From Pseudoalteromonas piscicida (lineage in GTDB: Bacteria > Pseudomonadota > Gammaproteobacteria > Enterobacterales > Alteromonadaceae), in the NCBI RefSeq assembly GCF_002744175.1, contig NZ_NKHF01000077.1, forward strand, positions 62,001 to 126,000: 64,000 nt of DNA, given 5' to 3'. A program made the position numbers and the translations under genes. How positions within the stretch are numbered: position 1 is the stretch's first letter; each line of letters opens with the position of its first letter. The notes beneath the pieces are model-generated. The model searched no databases, was not told where the DNA came from, and saw only the letters and a program-made list of their open reading frames with translations. This document shows positions 7,905-17,722 of the stretch, one piece after another.

Positions 7905-9202
7905 TTCGTCAACCTCGTTGGTAGTGGCTTAGTCTTCTCGTTTTTACTGTAGAAGAATAGCAATACGAAGAACATAAAGTATGTCACTGTAGTGATTTGT
8001 GACAACAGCGTTTTAAAGTCAGTTTGTGGAGTTGCACCAATCCAACCAAGGATAACGAAAGTGACAACAAACTGAGCAATGTTCAACTTGTGTAAACCAC
8101 AACGGTAGCGAATTGAACGAACAGAACCACGGTCAATCCAAGGCAATAGCGCCAATGCTACGATTGATGCACCCATCGCAAGTACACCGATTAGCTTATC
8201 AGGGATTGCGCGAAGGATCGCATAGAACGGTGTGAAGTACCATACTGGGAAAATATGCTCTGGTGTTTTAAGCGGGTTTGCTGCTTCAAAGTTTGGCGCT
8301 TCTAAGAAGAAACCATTCATCTCTGGTGCAAAGAAAACGATAGCACAGAAGAAAATTAAGAAACCAGCAACACCTAAGACATCTTTTACTGTGTAGTAAG
8401 GGTGGAATGGAATCGCATCCACAATGTCTTTTTTGTTTGTATAGTACTCATGGAATTTAAATTTAGGCTTATCTTCTTCAGCCACAGACCCTTTTTTACG
8501 TTTGATTTCAACGCCGTCAGGGTTGTTAGAACCCACTTCGTGCAATGCAACGATGTGTAGGAACACTAAGATAACCAGAACTAATGGTAATGCAATTACG
8601 TGTAGTGCGAAGAAGCGGTTAAGCGTTGCACCTGAAATTACATAGTCACCACGGATCCACAGTGTTAGGTCATCACCAATAACAGGGATAGCACCGAACA
8701 GAGAGATGATTACCTGAGCACCCCAGAATGACATTTGACCCCATGGTAATAAGTACCCCATGAAAGCTTCAGCCATTAGCGCTAGGAAGATAAACATACC
8801 GAACAACCACAGTAACTCACGTGGTTTTTGGTAAGAACCGTAAATCATACCGCGGAACATATGTAAGTAGACCACGATAAAGAATGCCGAAGCACCGGTT
8901 GAATGCAGGTATCGCAGAAGCCAGCCGTATTCCACATCACGCATGATGTATTCTACAGAAGCAAATGCACCTTCCGCTGAAGGAACAAAGTTCATGGTTA
9001 GCCAGATACCAGTTACGATCTGGTTAACCAGTACTAAGATGGCTAATGAACCAAATAAGTACCAGAAGTTAAAGTTCTTTGGCGCTGGGTATTGTGCAAT
9101 ATGCATATTCCAGACGCGAGTCATTGGAATACGAGCATCAATCCAATCAACAACTTTACCCACTACGCCCGTATTTGCTGCTTTATCTACTTGTTCAGAC
9201 AT
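7901..9202 (-). CDS. petB: Ubiquinol-cytochrome c reductase, cytochrome b subunit
   Basis: Integral-membrane cytochrome b of the bc1 complex, holding both b haems and the quinol sites. The 433-residue protein is the full-length fused form, with about eight membrane helices. Haem-ligand histidines are visible in LRYLHSTGASAFFIVVYLHMFRG and again in FFALHVIALPLVLVILVFLHIVALH. The quinol-oxidation-site motif appears as PEHIFPVWYFTPFYAILR (PEWY-like, here PVWY). An extra charged loop (EIKRKKGSVAEEDKPKFKF) separates the N and C halves. It overlaps petA by one base and petC by four. Confidence 0.96.
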   Translation of the reverse strand: MSEQVDKAANTGVVGKVVDWIDARIPMTRVWNMHIAQYPAPKNFNFWYLFGSLAILVLVNQIVTGIWLTMNFVPSAEGAFASVEYIMRDVEYGWLLRYLHSTGASAFFIVVYLHMFRGMIYGSYQKPRELLWLFGMFIFLALMAEAFMGYLLPWGQMSFWGAQVIISLFGAIPVIGDDLTLWIRGDYVISGATLNRFFALHVIALPLVLVILVFLHIVALHEVGSNNPDGVEIKRKKGSVAEEDKPKFKFHEYYTNKKDIVDAIPFHPYYTVKDVLGVAGFLIFFCAIVFFAPEMNGFFLEAPNFEAANPLKTPEHIFPVWYFTPFYAILRAIPDKLIGVLAMGASIVALALLPWIDRGSVRSIRYRCGLHKLNIAQFVVTFVILGWIGATPQTDFKTLLSQITTVTYFMFFVLLFFYSKNEKTKPLPTRLTK

Positions 9203-9789
9203 TATGCAACCCCTTCTTCACCTACCAAGATGGTAGTTTCGTCAATAAAGGTATACGGAGGGATTTCTAAGTTTAGAGGTGCAGGTACGTTTTGGAATAC
9301 GCGTCCCGCCATATCAAACTTCGAACCGTGACAAGGACAGAAGAAACCACTTTCAGTGCCTTCTACTTTTTCACCGAAGCTTCCATTTAGGAAAGACGGT
9401 GAACATCCCAAGTGAGTACAAATCCCAACCGCTACGAAGATTTCAGGTCGTTGAGAACGGTAATCGTTCTGGGCCGACGCCAACTGCTGTGGCTCTTCTG
9501 AGTTAGGATCACGAAGTTTGTCTTCGTGTTGCTTCATTTGTTCTAGCATTTTTGGTGTACGATTAACAATCCAAACTGGTTTGCCTCGCCACTCAACACG
9601 AATAAGTTGTCCAGACTCAAGCTTGCTGATATCTACTTCTACAGGCGCACCTGCAGATTTAGCTCGCTCACTTGGATTCCAGGACGCAATAAAAGGAACA
9701 GCAGCTCCAACCGCACCAACGCCACCTACAACAGAGGTAGCGATAGTTAAAAAGCGACGTCGGCTGTTGTCTACAGGCGCATTGCTCAT
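9202..9789 (-). CDS. petA: Ubiquinol-cytochrome c reductase, Rieske iron-sulfur subunit
   Basis: Rieske [2Fe-2S] protein of the bc1 complex. The N-terminus carries a twin-arginine-type signal anchor (SRRRFL) and a hydrophobic stretch (about 17-37). The cluster ligands are clear: CTHLGC (Cys124, His126; Cys129 for the disulfide) and CPCHG (Cys151, Cys153, His154). The 195-residue length is standard. First gene of petA-petB-petC; the operon promoter should lie in the gap to its right. Confidence 0.96.
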   Translation of the reverse strand: MSNAPVDNSRRRFLTIATSVVGGVGAVGAAVPFIASWNPSERAKSAGAPVEVDISKLESGQLIRVEWRGKPVWIVNRTPKMLEQMKQHEDKLRDPNSEEPQQLASAQNDYRSQRPEIFVAVGICTHLGCSPSFLNGSFGEKVEGTESGFFCPCHGSKFDMAGRVFQNVPAPLNLEIPPYTFIDETTILVGEEGVA

Positions 9790-10248
9790 CCACTTATCTC
9801 CACTTGATTCCCAACACTTGCTATATTGAGAACATCAGTTACAGCAGGTTAATTTAAGAAATTACAAAATAGACGCGATCATAAATAAATCCCTTGATTA
9901 AAACAAGGTTATTCCAGATCCATGCCCGAATAAACCGGCAGAAAATAATCTATGATTACTTCGAGCATGAAACCGAGCATTTATGATATCGCATCTGACA
10001 CAACAATATACTGACTAAGATCAACCCCCGACTAAGGATACGCACCAAATCGCGTGACTGGATCTCAGGTCTTTCTACTTGCTCCGCCAATTGTAGCAAA
10101 AAAAACCGCCAAGTTACCGTTCGATTTGCACTAATTATTATATTTATTGAACTTTTTTAATGCGACGGGAGGTTTTTGAGCGAAATGAAGGGGAAATCTT
10201 ATCAAAGGTAGTGGCTACATGATTTAAAACGCCTCTAACACAGAAAAC
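9790..10248. other. Gene-free stretch between the pet operon and rpsI
   Basis: About 460 AT-rich bases with no supported coding frame. It should hold the pet operon promoter (read leftwards), but no convincing -35/-10 pair was singled out. No repeat or RNA gene was recognised. Confidence 0.6.
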
Positions 10249-10276
10249 AAAAAACCCAGCATAAGCTGGGTTTTTG
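10249..10276 (-). terminator. Terminator of rplM-rpsI
   Basis: AAAAACCCAGC-ataa-GCTGGGTTTTT lies 20 bases after the rpsI stop. A T-run follows the stem on the minus strand. It is near-symmetrical and could act in both directions. Confidence 0.85.
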
Positions 10277-10296
10277 AATTCTTGAAACGTAATAAA

Positions 10297-10686
10297 TTAA
10301 CGCTTAGAGAACTGTGTCTTCTTACGTGCTTTCTTAAGACCCACTTTCTTACGCTCAACTTTACGAGCATCGCGAGTAACAAAGCCAGCTTTACGTAGAG
10401 CTGGACGTAGAGACTCGTCAAACTCCATAAGTGCACGAGTGATACCGTGACGGATAGCACCAGCTTGACCAGTAGTACCACCACCTGCAACAGTGATGTA
10501 TAAGTCAAACTTTTCTGTCATTTCAACTAGCTCTAGTGGCTGACGAACAACCATGCGAGAAGTTTCACGACCGAAGAACTCTTCTAAAGAGCGCTTATTG
10601 ATTACGATGTTGCCAGTGCCTGGGCGTAGGAATACGCGAGCACTTGAACTTTTACGACGACCTGTACCGTAGTATTGATTTGCCAT
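10297..10686 (-). CDS. rpsI: 30S ribosomal protein S9
   Basis: S9 binds the 3' major domain of 16S rRNA, and its C-terminal tail reaches the P-site tRNA. The 129-residue protein has the family hallmarks [12 protein letters not shown] near the start, [15 protein letters not shown] in the middle and the basic tail ending KKTQFSKR. It is 11 bases downstream of rplM, forming the conserved L13-S9 operon. Confidence 0.97.
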   Translation of the reverse strand: MANQYYGTGRRKSSSARVFLRPGTGNIVINKRSLEEFFGRETSRMVVRQPLELVEMTEKFDLYITVAGGGTTGQAGAIRHGITRALMEFDESLRPALRKAGFVTRDARKVERKKVGLKKARKKTQFSKR

Positions 10687-10697
10687 GATAGTGCTCC

Positions 10698-11126
10698 TTA
10701 AATGTCTAGAACCTGAGGCTGCTGTGCAGCGTGGTTGTGCTCGTTACCAGCGTAAACTTTAAGTTTACGGAACATTTCACGACCTAGAGGACCGCGAGGT
10801 AACATGCCTTTAACCGCTTTCTCGATGATCATTTCAGGCTTTTTAGCTTGAAGTTTCTCAAAGTTGATAGACTTAAGGCCACCTGGGTAACCAGAGTGAG
10901 CATAGTACATTTTGTCCTGAGTTTTGTTACCAGTTACAGTAACTTTCTCAGCGTTGATTACGATGATGTAGTCACCAGTGTCAACGTGTGGAGTGTACTC
11001 AGCTTTATGCTTACCGCGAAGGCGACGAGCGATTTCAGTAGCGATGCGACCTAAAGTTTTACCTTCAGCGTCAACTACGTACCAGTCACGTTTTACAGTT
11101 TCTGGTTTAGCAACAAACGTTTTCAT
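10698..11126 (-). CDS. rplM: 50S ribosomal protein L13
   Basis: L13 is an early-assembly protein of the large subunit. The 142-residue protein begins [20 protein letters not shown] and contains the signature [26 protein letters not shown] near 98-123. First gene of rplM-rpsI. Confidence 0.97.
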   Translation of the reverse strand: MKTFVAKPETVKRDWYVVDAEGKTLGRIATEIARRLRGKHKAEYTPHVDTGDYIIVINAEKVTVTGNKTQDKMYYAHSGYPGGLKSINFEKLQAKKPEMIIEKAVKGMLPRGPLGREMFRKLKVYAGNEHNHAAQQPQVLDI

Positions 11127-11291
11127 TATAAAAATCCAAAGTTTTCAATTTTAAAACCACAGGCAGTCCTTGGACTACCGCTCTACTTGTATTTGCTTTA
11201 ACCCCTTCGAGTTGAAGACTTTTATGCCGCTCAAGTCAGTGGCTAAGCCGACGAGGGCAATAGAACGCAACGTGGCAGGCCGCGGATTATA
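11127..11291 (-). promoter_or_regulatory. rplM-rpsI promoter and about 150-nt leader
   Basis: On the minus strand an extended -10 box TGCTATAAT ends at 11286 and is followed by the GC-rich discriminator CCGCGGCC, the type associated with stringent control of ribosomal operons. A start near 11279 would give an untranslated leader of about 150 nt before L13. In E. coli L13 represses its own operon through the leader; whether this leader does the same is inference. The short minus-strand frame crossing the region is not supported as a gene. Confidence 0.6.
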
Positions 11292-11477
11292 GCAAGCCTT
11301 CTGGGCGAAAACCAGCGCTTGGTGCTTTTTTCTACAAGAAAATCTCAAGAATTTTGAAAAAAACCAAAAAGACCAAAAATCCGGCGGGGCGACATAGCGA
11401 AGGTGTTGAAAAGCTGCATTGTCAGTACCTTTCAACCAGTACCCAACACAGCCCTACAGCACAATACAGTGCAAACG

Positions 11478-12566
11478 CTAAGCTAAATGCTCTCTTGCAA
11501 GGTATTCATGCGACTGCATCTCTTGTAATCGACTAACACAACGTTTGAACTCAAAAGTTAATGTTCCTTCCGTGTACAACTCTGTGATCGGTGCTGCGGC
11601 AGAGATGATCAACGTCACATTACGTTCATAAAACTCATCGACTAATGCAATAAAACGCCTAGCGGCATCATCATTCTGCTGCCCCATTTGCTTCACATTA
11701 GACAAGATCACGGTGTTATATAAACGACTGATCTCCATGTAGTCTATTTGTGAGCGCGCCGTTTCACATAAAGCTGGGAAGTCAAACATCACGATACAAT
11801 CAGAGACCATTCGGGTTGCGATCATCCGCCCCTCAATCTCTATGGTTTGCCCCGCCTTGCCCGGCTCTGGGGAAAGTTTATTGAAGTAATCAAATAGATT
11901 TTCATCCGCTTGCTTATCCAAGGGACTATGAAAGATTTCTGCTTGCTCTAAGGTACGCAAGCGATAATCAATACCAGAGTCAACATTGACGACTTCTGTG
12001 TTTGCTTTTACCAACTCAATTGCCGGCAAGAATCGCGCGCGCTGCAGGCCATTTTTATATAAGTCGTCAGGAATAATATTCGATGTTGCGACCAGTACAA
12101 TGCCACGCTCAAATAGCGCCTGCATTAAGCCGCCAAGCAACATGGCATCTGTAATGTCTTGAACGAAAAACTCATCAAAACAAATAATGTCGGTTTCTGA
12201 CTTAAAAATATCAGCGATGTGCTCCAGAGGGTTTTTCACTTCGTTAAGCTTTTTTAGCTCTGCGTGAACACGGTGCATAAAACGGTGAAAGTGCACTCGC
12301 ATCTTACGCTCTGTTGGTAAAGCATCGTAAAAAGTATCAACAAGATAAGTTTTACCACGCCCTACACCACCCCAAAAGTACAAACCTTTTACTTTTGGCT
12401 GCTCAACTTTACCAAATAGACGTGAAAAGAACCCCTGCTTAGCAACAGGCTGATTGGTGAGATTATCATATAGTCGCTGTAAATGCTTTACCGCATTTTC
12501 TTGTGCGCTGTCATACTGAAAATCATCACGTTGTAGATCTTGCTGATATTTTTCCCAAGGCGTCAT
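11478..12566 (-). CDS. zapE: Cell division protein ZapE (AFG1-like ATPase)
   Basis: ZapE is an ATPase that interacts with FtsZ and is needed for division under stress in E. coli. Its relatives form the AFG1/LACE1 family. The 362-residue protein begins MTPWEKYQQDL and has Walker A GGVGRGKT (66-73), the AFG1 signature MRVHFHRFMHRVH, Walker B IICFDEFF, and sensor-type LVATSN. Normal length. It is divergent from zapG with about 120 bases between them. Confidence 0.93.
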   Translation of the reverse strand: MTPWEKYQQDLQRDDFQYDSAQENAVKHLQRLYDNLTNQPVAKQGFFSRLFGKVEQPKVKGLYFWGGVGRGKTYLVDTFYDALPTERKMRVHFHRFMHRVHAELKKLNEVKNPLEHIADIFKSETDIICFDEFFVQDITDAMLLGGLMQALFERGIVLVATSNIIPDDLYKNGLQRARFLPAIELVKANTEVVNVDSGIDYRLRTLEQAEIFHSPLDKQADENLFDYFNKLSPEPGKAGQTIEIEGRMIATRMVSDCIVMFDFPALCETARSQIDYMEISRLYNTVILSNVKQMGQQNDDAARRFIALVDEFYERNVTLIISAAAPITELYTEGTLTFEFKRCVSRLQEMQSHEYLAREHLA

Positions 12567-12689
12567 CGACTTAAATATTTTTTTACGATTTGTTTGTGGG
12601 TTATATTAACACGACTGTATTCACAGCGTATATTTAACTCTATCAGAGTTTTTATTTTATTTGCCTTTGAGGCACACAGGGAGAAACCT

Positions 12690-13145
12690 ATGACTACCGT
12701 TACTTGGCTTGGATTATTGATCGTTGTTGCCATTGCCGCATTCTTTTTAGGTGGCTTTGTAACGAAGAAGCAGTTCAAACACGACGAACTGGAAGTTCAA
12801 GCACAACAGGCTAAACACGACCTTGAGCAATACCGTCAAGACGTATCAGATCATCTTGCAAGCACTAAAAAGCTGGTGAATAAAATGCAGGATAACTACC
12901 AACAACTGCTTACCCATGTTGAAGAAACCAACCAATTACTCACGCAGGAGCGCCCTTCTCACCCATCGGATCCTTTCTTCTCAAAAGAAACCACAGAGCA
13001 GTTACAAGCATCTCTTCAAGCACGTCCAGAGAGAAGACGTAAGCAAGATCCTAGTTTTGAAACGCCTCCAAGCGACTATGCTGAGGGTGAAACTGGGTTA
13101 TTTTCTGGTCAAAAAAAAGAAAGTGAACAAATTAAAGCCTCTTGA
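12690..13145 (+). CDS. zapG: Envelope/division protein ZapG (YhcB, DUF1043)
   Basis: YhcB/ZapG is a small inner-membrane protein tied to envelope growth and division. An upstream-extended frame exists, but the ATG at 12690 (MTTVTWLGLLIVVAIAAFF) is the start, because AGGGAG lies a few bases before it and the membrane helix (about 4-24) then sits at the N-terminus. A long coiled coil follows (about 27-90), then a disordered polar tail. 151 residues. The divergent zapE/zapG pair next to degQ-degS matches yhcM-yhcB-degQ-degS of E. coli. Confidence 0.92.
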   Translation: MTTVTWLGLLIVVAIAAFFLGGFVTKKQFKHDELEVQAQQAKHDLEQYRQDVSDHLASTKKLVNKMQDNYQQLLTHVEETNQLLTQERPSHPSDPFFSKETTEQLQASLQARPERRRKQDPSFETPPSDYAEGETGLFSGQKKESEQIKAS

Positions 13146-13195
13146 TGAAACTTTTTGTTGACCCCATAGTCAGTAAAAGAAGTTATTAATTACTA

Positions 13196-13222
13196 ATAAG
13201 AGGCTAGTTATCAGCCTCTTAT
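13196..13222 (+). terminator. Hairpin after zapG
   Basis: ATAAGAGGCT-agttatc-AGCCTCTTAT, a perfect 10-bp stem 50 bases after the zapG stop. There is no T-run, so it may be a weak terminator or a stabilising hairpin before degQ. Confidence 0.4.
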
Positions 13223-13260
13223 GACCTATATTAACGCTAATAGCGGAGTACTTCACGACT

Positions 13261-14613
13261 ATGAAATTTAAACTATCTTTGTTATCGGCCGCTTTACTTT
13301 CTTCTAGCTTATTGTTGTTCCCACAACAGAGCATGGCCAAACTTCCTGTTGCCGTAGATGGTCAACAGCTACCAACTTTAGCGCCAATGCTGGAAAAAGT
13401 AGCACCCGGTGTTGTTAGTATTCAAGTAAAAGGGGCCAAAGAGGTGCGCCGCCGCGTCGACCCGTTCGACTTTTTCTTCGGCCAACCACAACCGCGTAGC
13501 CAAAAGCGTCCTTTTAGCGGGTTAGGTTCTGGTGTCATTATTGATGCAAACAAAGGCTATGTTGTCACCAACAACCATGTGATTGACGACGCAGACGAAA
13601 TGTTAGTGACCTTGAAAGATGGCCGAGAGTTTGAAGCTAAACTGATCGGAAGTGATGCTGAATCGGATATTGCCTTGTTACAAATTGACGGTGAAGACCT
13701 GACCGAAGTCAAACTAGCAAACTCAGATAAACTAAGAGTGGGCGATTTTTCTGTTGCAATTGGTAATCCATTTGGCCTTAGTCACACAGTGACCTCGGGC
13801 ATTATTAGTGCACTCGGCCGTAGTGGATTAAATATCGAGGGCTATGAAGACTTCATTCAAACTGATGCGGCAATCAACCAAGGTAACTCTGGGGGCGCTT
13901 TGGTAAACCTAAATGGCGAGTTAATCGGTATTAATACAGCGATCCTTGGCGCGTCAGGTGGTAATGTCGGGATCGGTTTTGCCATTCCATCCAATATGAT
14001 GAAAAGCCTTGTCGACCAAATCATTGAATATGGTGAAGTACGCCGTGGCTCGTTAGGTATTCACGGTCGTACACTCGATGCCGGCCTTGCCAAAGCACAA
14101 GGGTTTGATGTTAAACGCGGCGCGTATGTGATGCGTGTTGTAGAAGACTCAGCGGCTGACAGAGCGGGGCTTAAAGCGAACGATGTTATTGTGAGCTTAA
14201 ACGGTGATGAAGTTGAAAGCATGGCTGAGCTTGCAAGCAAGGTAGCCACTTTAGGTGAAGGTCGCGAAGTAAGACTTGGCGTCTATCGAGATGGCAGAAC
14301 CAAGTTTATTGACGTTGAGCTCGGTGGTAAACAAGAAGAGCAAGCAAATGCCGAAGATGTGCACCCTAACCTACGAGGTGCGGTACTTGAAAGTGGCGAA
14401 CGTAATGGTAATGAAGGCGTGGTGATCACATCTGTAGAACCGCGCTCTCCGGCAGCACGTGTAGGTCTTGAAGAAGGCGACGTGATCATGCAAGTAAACC
14501 GCCAACGAGTTACTTCTGTAAAAGACATGTCTAAGCTGATTGACAATATTAAAGGCAACATTGTGTTGGGTATAAAACGCGGCCGTGAAACTGTGTTTTA
14601 TCTCATTCAGTAA
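13261..14613 (+). CDS. degQ: Periplasmic serine endoprotease, DegQ/DegP (Do) family
   Basis: HtrA-type protease and chaperone that degrades misfolded periplasmic proteins. The 450-residue protein has a cleavable signal peptide (about 1-26, ending SMA), a trypsin-like domain with His106 (TNNHVID), Asp136 (SDIALL) and Ser210 (GNSGG), and two PDZ domains (about 250-340 and 360-445). The Q-linker in the LA loop is short (DPFDFFFGQPQPRSQ), which favours DegQ over DegP. It precedes degS as in E. coli, with a strong terminator between them, so the two are probably separate transcripts. Confidence 0.93.
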   Translation: MKFKLSLLSAALLSSSLLLFPQQSMAKLPVAVDGQQLPTLAPMLEKVAPGVVSIQVKGAKEVRRRVDPFDFFFGQPQPRSQKRPFSGLGSGVIIDANKGYVVTNNHVIDDADEMLVTLKDGREFEAKLIGSDAESDIALLQIDGEDLTEVKLANSDKLRVGDFSVAIGNPFGLSHTVTSGIISALGRSGLNIEGYEDFIQTDAAINQGNSGGALVNLNGELIGINTAILGASGGNVGIGFAIPSNMMKSLVDQIIEYGEVRRGSLGIHGRTLDAGLAKAQGFDVKRGAYVMRVVEDSAADRAGLKANDVIVSLNGDEVESMAELASKVATLGEGREVRLGVYRDGRTKFIDVELGGKQEEQANAEDVHPNLRGAVLESGERNGNEGVVITSVEPRSPAARVGLEEGDVIMQVNRQRVTSVKDMSKLIDNIKGNIVLGIKRGRETVFYLIQ

Positions 14614-14637
14614 CAATTCCAATAAATATTGAAATGA

Positions 14638-14670
14638 AACACAGCGAAACTTGTCGCTGTGTTTTTTTTT
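14638..14670 (+). terminator. Rho-independent terminator after degQ
   Basis: AACACAGCGA-aacttg-TCGCTGTGTT followed by a run of Ts, 25 bases after the degQ stop. Confidence 0.9.
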
Positions 14671-14714
14671 GTGTCATTATTAGCAGTATTAAACAACGAT
14701 AAATATAAGCTCTT

Positions 14715-15794
14715 GTGTTCAAATTAATTAAATTTATTTTTCCACCACTGCTTGCAGGGTTAGGGATCGCGTTTATTATCATCTGGTTCAATCCGGAGCT
14801 AAGGGCGAACTTACCAAAGCTGGAAGCGCCTAACATCCAGTCCCAACATATGAGCTTTGCAAAAGCCGTTGAAAAAACGGCGCCTGCTGTGGTGACTATT
14901 TTTTCTGAGGGCTTTAGTAGCCAACCGAGATACCAGCGCCAAAATACGGTACGAGAGCTTGGCTCTGGCGTTATTATGAGTCGTGACGGTTATATATTAA
15001 CCAACTATCATGTGGTCAATAATGCCGATCAAATTATCGTCTTACTTCCCGATGGGCGCCAGTACAGCGATACGCAATTAATAGGCTTTGATACCATTAC
15101 CGATTTGGCGCTATTAAAGATCCCTGCAGAAAACCTCCCCGTTATTCCGATTGATAACGACTATCAACCACGCGTAGGAGATGTGGTGCTAGCTATAGGT
15201 AACCCTTTGAATATTGGGCAAACAATTACCCAAGGCATTATCAGTGCTACCGGTAAACAAACACTCACTGAGAGCCAATTCAACAACTTACTACAAATGG
15301 ATGCCGCGATTAATGTTGGGAATTCGGGTGGTGCGGTTGTCAATTCTAATGGCGCACTTGTCGGGATCACCTCTGCACAATTTAGAACCCGTTTAAATAT
15401 TGATATTCAAGGAATTTCTTTTGCAATCCCCTATGATCTTGCGATGGATGTGATGCATAAGCTGATCATGGATGGCAGAGTCATCCGAGGATATCTTGGT
15501 TTTAGAGGAACGCCAGTCGACAACACCGGTAAAAGTGTTACTGATCTATACACCCCGATTGTTGGCCTTGCGGTTAGTGAGTTAGACCCTTTAGGTCCCG
15601 CATGGCAGGCAGGAATGAAGGAAAATGATATAGTCGTTAAAGTTGGCGGGGAGCCCGTTACAAACCCACAGAGAACGCTTAAAAAGATAGGTAATACTAC
15701 ACCGGGAACTGAACTTGAGTTTGAAGTACTCAGAGGTGGGCAACGCCTGACTATTACAGTCGCTGTAGCTGAACTTGAAACTGGCCTGTATTAA
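14715..15794 (+). CDS. degS: Site-1 regulatory serine protease DegS
   Basis: DegS is the inner-membrane protease that senses unassembled outer-membrane proteins and cleaves RseA, starting the sigma-E response. The 359-residue product starts at a GTG with no clear ribosome site. It has one N-terminal membrane helix (about 7-25), a protease domain with His99 (TNYHVV), Asp130 (TDLALL) and Ser204 (GNSGG), and a single PDZ domain (about 260-355). One PDZ plus an uncleaved anchor separates it from DegQ. Confidence 0.94.
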   Translation: MFKLIKFIFPPLLAGLGIAFIIIWFNPELRANLPKLEAPNIQSQHMSFAKAVEKTAPAVVTIFSEGFSSQPRYQRQNTVRELGSGVIMSRDGYILTNYHVVNNADQIIVLLPDGRQYSDTQLIGFDTITDLALLKIPAENLPVIPIDNDYQPRVGDVVLAIGNPLNIGQTITQGIISATGKQTLTESQFNNLLQMDAAINVGNSGGAVVNSNGALVGITSAQFRTRLNIDIQGISFAIPYDLAMDVMHKLIMDGRVIRGYLGFRGTPVDNTGKSVTDLYTPIVGLAVSELDPLGPAWQAGMKENDIVVKVGGEPVTNPQRTLKKIGNTTPGTELEFEVLRGGQRLTITVAVAELETGLY

Positions 15795-15801
15795 CGACTT
15801 G

Positions 15802-15836
15802 GCATAAAAAAACGTCCTAGGGACGTTTTTTTATGC
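15802..15836. terminator. Bidirectional terminator between degS and murA
   Basis: GCATAAAAAAACGTCC-tag-GGACGTTTTTTTATGC, a perfect 16-bp inverted repeat with internal A- and T-runs, placed between the convergent degS and murA genes. Confidence 0.9.
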
Positions 15837-15847
15837 TTGTTCAACTT

Positions 15848-15881
15848 ATACCAAATGTATTAAGTAAATGAGCTATTGGTA

Positions 15882-15882
<1 letters not shown>
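15848..15882. repeat. Dispersed ATACCAAW repeat, copy C (short form)
   Basis: ATACCAA...TTGGTAT terminal inverted repeats bound a 35-bp unit. Its first 29 bases are the exact reverse complement of the right half of the copy at 32251-32316. The right end touches the murA stop codon. It looks like an internally deleted member of a small non-coding palindromic repeat family. Confidence 0.65.
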
Positions 15883-17153
<1,271 letters not shown>

Positions 17154-17420
17154 TTATTGTGGAAGGATAAATTTGCGCTCTTTTTGCCATTCATCAGGCG
17201 TGAAAGCACGGATACTCACGGCATGAATAGTGCCATCTTTAATAGTATCCATTAGTGGGCCATAGATCAGCTGTTCTCTTTTTAGCCTTCTTAATCCGTC
17301 AAAACACGTTCCAACAGCAATGACTTCGTAGTGACTACCGTTTGCTTTCACAATAATTTCGTCAAGCGATAGTGCATCTTTCAATAAAGTTTCGACTTGA
17401 TTTGTTTCCATTAGACTCAC
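17154..17420 (-). CDS. ibaG: BolA family protein IbaG
   Basis: IbaG (YrbA) is a BolA-fold protein that works with monothiol glutaredoxins in iron-sulfur handling and acid stress. The 88-residue product contains the BolA core VKANGSHYEVIAVGTCFDGLRRLKREQLIYG and ends HAVSIRAFTPDEW. The GTG at 17420 overlaps the mlaB stop (GTGA); an ATG three codons later (METNQ) is an equally reasonable start. It lies between mlaB and murA, the order of the E. coli mla-ibaG-murA cluster. Confidence 0.93.
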   Translation of the reverse strand: MSLMETNQVETLLKDALSLDEIIVKANGSHYEVIAVGTCFDGLRRLKREQLIYGPLMDTIKDGTIHAVSIRAFTPDEWQKERKFILPQ

Positions 17421-17722
17421 TCAAATAGGGTTGTCACCTGACCCAACTCCATTAAATTTTGTAGTTGTTCAGGTGTGTTTTTCAGCTCGAGACGAATGTC
17501 GCGCTGTTTTAATTGACCTAAAGAGTGAATTAACCAAGCTAAGCCCGCGGTGTCAACCCTTGAGACCTCAGAAAGGTCAAAATAGACGGTTGATTGTGCA
17601 TTTTTCAGCAATTGAACGATAGCCGACTGTTTCAGTGCGCTTGGTAAACTCGCTCTTGTTAGTTCACCAGTTAACACGATTTCACCTTTACTTTCGGTGA
17701 ATGAAATTTTAGGCGTCACCAT
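17417..17722 (-). CDS. mlaB: Mla phospholipid transporter STAS-domain protein MlaB
   Basis: MlaB is the small cytoplasmic STAS-domain subunit that stabilises MlaF in the MlaFEDB ABC complex, which moves phospholipids between the membranes. The 101-residue protein shows the STAS pattern GEIVLTGELTRASLP and VYFDLSEVSRVDTAGLAWLIHSL. The ATG overlaps the end of mlaC by 14 bases and is preceded by GAGGGG. Confidence 0.92.
   Translation of the reverse strand: MVTPKISFTESKGEIVLTGELTRASLPSALKQSAIVQLLKNAQSTVYFDLSEVSRVDTAGLAWLIHSLGQLKQRDIRLELKNTPEQLQNLMELGQVTTLFE

Noticed and set aside
11175..11435. 86-codon minus-strand frame upstream of rplM
   Set aside because: It crosses the rplM promoter and leader, has no ribosome site, and the product looks random.
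12540..12689. N-terminal extension of zapG
   Set aside because: It overlaps the zapE start and would place the membrane helix in the interior; the ATG at 12690 has a good ribosome site and family-like start.
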